16,879 nucleotides of DNA from Rhodoluna sp. (GTDB lineage: Bacteria; Actinomycetota; Actinomycetes; Actinomycetales; Microbacteriaceae), in NCBI GenBank assembly GCA_016462375.1, contig JAEMTJ010000010.1, forward strand, positions 12,920 to 29,798, given 5' to 3'. Below are positions 14,528 to 16,879 of the stretch, piece by piece. Within the stretch, counting starts at the first letter, position 1. Each line of letters starts with the position of its first letter. The notes under the pieces were generated by a model. That model was given only the letters and a program-made list of their open reading frames with translations, was not told where the DNA came from and did no database searches. Both the position numbers and the translations under genes were made by a program.

Positions 14528-15531
14528 GCCTGTTTAGGTTTGCGCTCTGGTGCAATAGCCAAGAGCAAAACTCCAACTGCAAACCAAGAACCTAATGTTG
14601 CCCACTGGGTGAGAGTGCTAGCTTCTGGGAAATAACTAATGCTGCGAAGCAAGTGCACCTCAGCACCGAGTGGAAGATATTGGCCAAAGGTTCCAAACCC
14701 GGTCGGATACAGCTCAACAGGTAGCGAGATAGCAGCAAGTGGGTTTCCGACAATAAAGAACAACCCAATTACCAAGAGCATCCCGACTCGACCAGCCAAA
14801 GCTGCCGCCCCCATAATTGTTAGAGCCACAGCGGAAATCCCGAGAGCAACTACAGCAACCTCTAGGAAGTAATTACCTTGTAGCGAGCCTAGCCAAAGGT
14901 TCAAAATGGCAACCATGGAGAATGAAGCTAACGTCGCTGCAAGACCGGCAACCAAGAACTTCTGACTGGTTTTACGAAGTCTGATGGAACCAAGTAGCCC
15001 TACTACGATGCCCGCAATGATGAGAGGCAGTGAACCAGCAGCAAGACCAGCTCCTCTAGGGTCTTTGGTCCCCAGTGGAGCCAGATCCTCGATAGCAAAG
15101 TTAATTGCGCTCACTCCATTAGCTGCAGTGATCTGCGCACCAAGTTCAACACTGATGTTGGTAAGTACCTGCGCCATTGCAGGTGAGGCACCTGTCGCAA
15201 TCAGCATCTGAGGTGTGTCAGTTAGAACCAGCGCACCATAAACCTCACGATGTGCTATTGCGGTCTTAGCTGCTGCTAAGTCTTTGTATTCAATGAACTT
15301 GAATGCTCCTGGTTGCTGCTGATCAAACTGGGCTTGCACACCTTGAGCAAGGTTAGGAACAGTTGAGGTAATGCCAACCGGGATGGACTTAGGAGTTGCT
15401 GTTGCAACTGGCCAAGCGAATATTGTCAAGATAACGCTGACAATAACTGTCACCATAACCGAGATCTGAATAACTGGTTTTAGAAAGTCTGACTTCCCTG
15501 GGGTTGAAATTACTACTTGTTCTTCAGGCAC
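14524..15531 (-). CDS. YhgE/Pip or ABC-2-type membrane protein
   Basis: A 335-residue protein with one N-terminal helix (about 20-40), an extracytoplasmic domain (about 45-160), and five helices (about 163-182, 193-212, 222-244, 248-265, 310-327). This layout is that of ABC-2-type permeases and of YhgE/Pip-like proteins: FGQYLPLGAEVHLLRSISYF (282-301) resembles the late segment of those families. There is no ATP-binding subunit next to it. The start is GTG 15531, preceded by AGAGGAG at a normal distance; an ATG slightly upstream is out of frame. Export of some molecule or a role in surface stability is possible, but the substrate is unknown. It lies 72 bases downstream of purM on the same strand. 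Confidence 0.8.
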   Translation of the reverse strand: MPEEQVVISTPGKSDFLKPVIQISVMVTVIVSVILTIFAWPVATATPKSIPVGITSTVPNLAQGVQAQFDQQQPGAFKFIEYKDLAAAKTAIAHREVYGALVLTDTPQMLIATGASPAMAQVLTNISVELGAQITAANGVSAINFAIEDLAPLGTKDPRGAGLAAGSLPLIIAGIVVGLLGSIRLRKTSQKFLVAGLAATLASFSMVAILNLWLGSLQGNYFLEVAVVALGISAVALTIMGAAALAGRVGMLLVIGLFFIVGNPLAAISLPVELYPTGFGTFGQYLPLGAEVHLLRSISYFPEASTLTQWATLGSWFAVGVLLLAIAPERKPKQA

Positions 15532-15566
15532 GGCTGAACTCCTCTGTTTGCATACTTGTAAAGTTT

Positions 15567-15603
15567 GCCAGTGGTACTGCAGATTGCACTGCTAATAACT
15601 GGC
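15567..15603 (-). other. Interrupted stem-loop after purM
   Basis: Immediately after the purM stop, GCCAGT and ACTGGC (15598-15603 and 15567-15572) can form an outer 6-bp stem, with an inner GCAG/CTGC stem (15579-15582, 15589-15592) and a six-base loop. On the minus strand it is followed by AAACTTTAC rather than a T-run, so it could be an attenuator, an mRNA 3' end stabiliser or chance. Confidence 0.35.
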
Positions 15604-16704
15604 TTAGTTTGAGTAATGCCCAACTAATCGAACAGCCCCGCCGTCAACACCCTTAGCGCCTTGGATGTAGCCTTCTAGGCTGCAATCGTTCGACTCGACT
15701 ATGCCCAGTGGCCAGGTGTATAAACCTGCTTGGTTTAGGTGTTGTTGTATTTCTGTTGCCTTATCTGCTTTAACAATCACCGCAAAACCTAAGCCTAGGT
15801 TCCAGGTTGATTCAACTTGGTTAAGACTGAAGTTTCCCCAACGGGCTAATACTTGGAAGACATCTGCTGGCGTCCACGAACTTCTTTCAACGTCAAGTGT
15901 TGTGTTCTTAGGTAAGACTCGAGCTAGGTTAGCTCCAATACCACCACCGGTAATGTGGCTCATGGCTTTAACTGAAGAACCAAGATCACTTTCTAGAAGT
16001 TTGTTTAGGATGCCTGTGTAAAGGCGGGTTGGTTCTAGTAATACTTCACCTAGAGATTTACTGCCGAATTCTTGAACTGACTTGCTGTAATCAAACTTGT
16101 TCTCAGCGACAATCTTTCTAACCAGTGAGTAACCGTTGGAATGTAATCCTGAGGACTCAAGACCTAAAACGATATCTCCAACCTGAACTTTGTTAGGTCC
16201 AAGTAGTTTGCTGTATTCAACTGCACCAACAGCAGCTCCAGCTACGTCATACTCATCTGGTTTTAGTAAGCCTGGGTGCTCAGCTGTTTCTCCACCGATT
16301 AAGGCAACACCAACTTCAGAACATGCTTTAGCAATACCTGAAACGATATCTGCAATTCTTGAAGGCACTACTTTCCCCGTAGCAATGTAGTCAGTCATAA
16401 ACATGCTCTTAGCGCCAACAACGACAATGTCATCGACGACCATGCCGACTAGATCTTGACCGATGGTGTCGTGCTTATCGATTGCTTGCGCAATGGCAAC
16501 CTTGGTACCAACGCCGTCGGTTGAGGTAGCAAGTAGTGGTCTAGCAAAGCTCTTTAGAAAGGAAACATCAAACATCCCAGCGAAACCACCAAAGCCACCA
16601 ACTACGTTTTCGTTTAGTGTGCCCTTGATGGATTTCTTCATTAGCTCAACAGCTAAATCACCTGCATGAGTGTCAACACCAGATTCGGCGTAGGCATCAC
16701 TCAT
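15604..16704 (-). CDS. purM: Phosphoribosylformylglycinamidine cyclo-ligase (AIR synthetase)
   Basis: A 366-residue enzyme for the fifth step of de novo purine synthesis, closing FGAM to AIR with ATP. Family blocks are present: STDGVGTK near the N-terminus, IGQDLVGMVVDDIVVVGAK, ALIGGETAEHPG, LESSGLHSNGYSLVR and MSHITGGGIGANLARVLP. ATG 16704 is chosen: it has GAGG six bases upstream and yields MSDAYAESGVD. A TTG four codons earlier would lie deeper inside purF. The gene overlaps purF's stop by 8 bases, a tight purF-purM pair typical of co-translated purine genes. Confidence 0.97.
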   Translation of the reverse strand: MSDAYAESGVDTHAGDLAVELMKKSIKGTLNENVVGGFGGFAGMFDVSFLKSFARPLLATSTDGVGTKVAIAQAIDKHDTIGQDLVGMVVDDIVVVGAKSMFMTDYIATGKVVPSRIADIVSGIAKACSEVGVALIGGETAEHPGLLKPDEYDVAGAAVGAVEYSKLLGPNKVQVGDIVLGLESSGLHSNGYSLVRKIVAENKFDYSKSVQEFGSKSLGEVLLEPTRLYTGILNKLLESDLGSSVKAMSHITGGGIGANLARVLPKNTTLDVERSSWTPADVFQVLARWGNFSLNQVESTWNLGLGFAVIVKADKATEIQQHLNQAGLYTWPLGIVESNDCSLEGYIQGAKGVDGGAVRLVGHYSN

Positions 16705-16879
16705 TACTTGCCTCAAGAACCTGGTTCATTTCACTTTCAGCAGTTTGTTTATCATTGCTCTGGTTCTTCTCTAACAGGTTCTTACCCAGTCTGTCTTCAG
16801 CTGGTAATTCGATTGGGTATTTACCGGTGAAGCAAGCTGTGCAGAGTTCTTTCTCTTCCTGGTTAGTAGCAGCAACCAT
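16697..16879 (-). CDS. purF: Amidophosphoribosyltransferase, C-terminal end (5' part beyond window)
   Basis: Only the last 60 or so codons are visible; the gene continues past the right edge. The segment MVAATNQ followed by LCTACFTGKYPIELP is the characteristic end of PurF, where the 'SLDGM' block would precede it. PurF makes phosphoribosylamine, the first committed step of purine synthesis. A hydrophilic, Asn/Glu-rich tail of about 30 residues follows. The ATG at the window's edge is an internal Met, not the start. Confidence 0.93.
   Translation of the reverse strand: MVAATNQEEKELCTACFTGKYPIELPAEDRLGKNLLEKNQSNDKQTAESEMNQVLEASNE

Noticed and set aside
16705..16716. TTG start extending PurM by four residues
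   Set aside because: ATG 16704 has a well-spaced GAGG and gives a normal PurM N-terminus.

Overview
The window looks like a stretch of chromosome from a planktonic, moderate-GC actinobacterium. Supporting signs are a DUF3073 gene beside purF-purM, a class E sortase with an LAXTG substrate, an RipA-like NlpC/P60 hydrolase, frequent start/stop overlaps, one strongly predicted leaderless promoter, and a xanthorhodopsin/actinorhodopsin-type proton pump. A small-genome aquatic lineage (Luna-type Microbacteriaceae or a similar freshwater/marine group) fits best. I cannot fix the genus from sequence alone. Coding density is very high and no gene-free stretch exceeds 300 bases. I see no CRISPR array, insertion sequence or phage gene.

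Layout, left to right. (1) Positions 1-2876, plus strand: the end of a Pr6Pr-type membrane protein, a cytochrome P450, then a rhodopsin with its own leader and a strong intrinsic terminator. (2) 2882-3940, minus strand: a luciferase-like flavin oxidoreductase with a near-ideal promoter placed so that the transcript should begin at the ATG. (3) 3991-8205, minus strand, tightly packed: NlpC/P60 hydrolase, rlmN, a secreted PA14/InlB-repeat protein ending in LADTG, its adjacent class E sortase, and a 51-residue membrane protein whose ATG overlaps the sortase stop. (4) 8337-8623, plus strand: tRNA-Glu(TTC), tRNA-Asp(GTC) and tRNA-Phe(GAA). (5) 8589-9662, minus strand: a solitary D12-class adenine DNA methyltransferase whose last codons lie antisense inside tRNA-Phe. 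(6) 9773-14238, plus strand: a four-gene overlapping run of DHA2 drug exporter, KimA-like potassium permease and two CrcB/Fluc fluoride channel subunits. (7) 14318-14527: DUF3073, converging on and overlapping a YhgE/ABC-2-like membrane protein (14524-15531, minus). (8) 15604-16879, minus: purM and the C-terminus of purF.

Functional themes. The rhodopsin keeps the Asp-Thr-Glu proton-pump residues, a green-tuning Leu and the Gly that opens a carotenoid-antenna site, so it should energise the membrane in light. Retinal synthesis genes are not in this window. The ion-transport run includes a permease with KimA's K+-site residues and a heteromeric fluoride channel pair. The surface-anchoring cluster carries a sortase together with a likely substrate. 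The most unusual points are the sortase/substrate/micro-protein cassette, the methyltransferase-tRNA overlap, the asymmetric fluoride-channel pair, and a P450 lacking the usual I-helix Thr.
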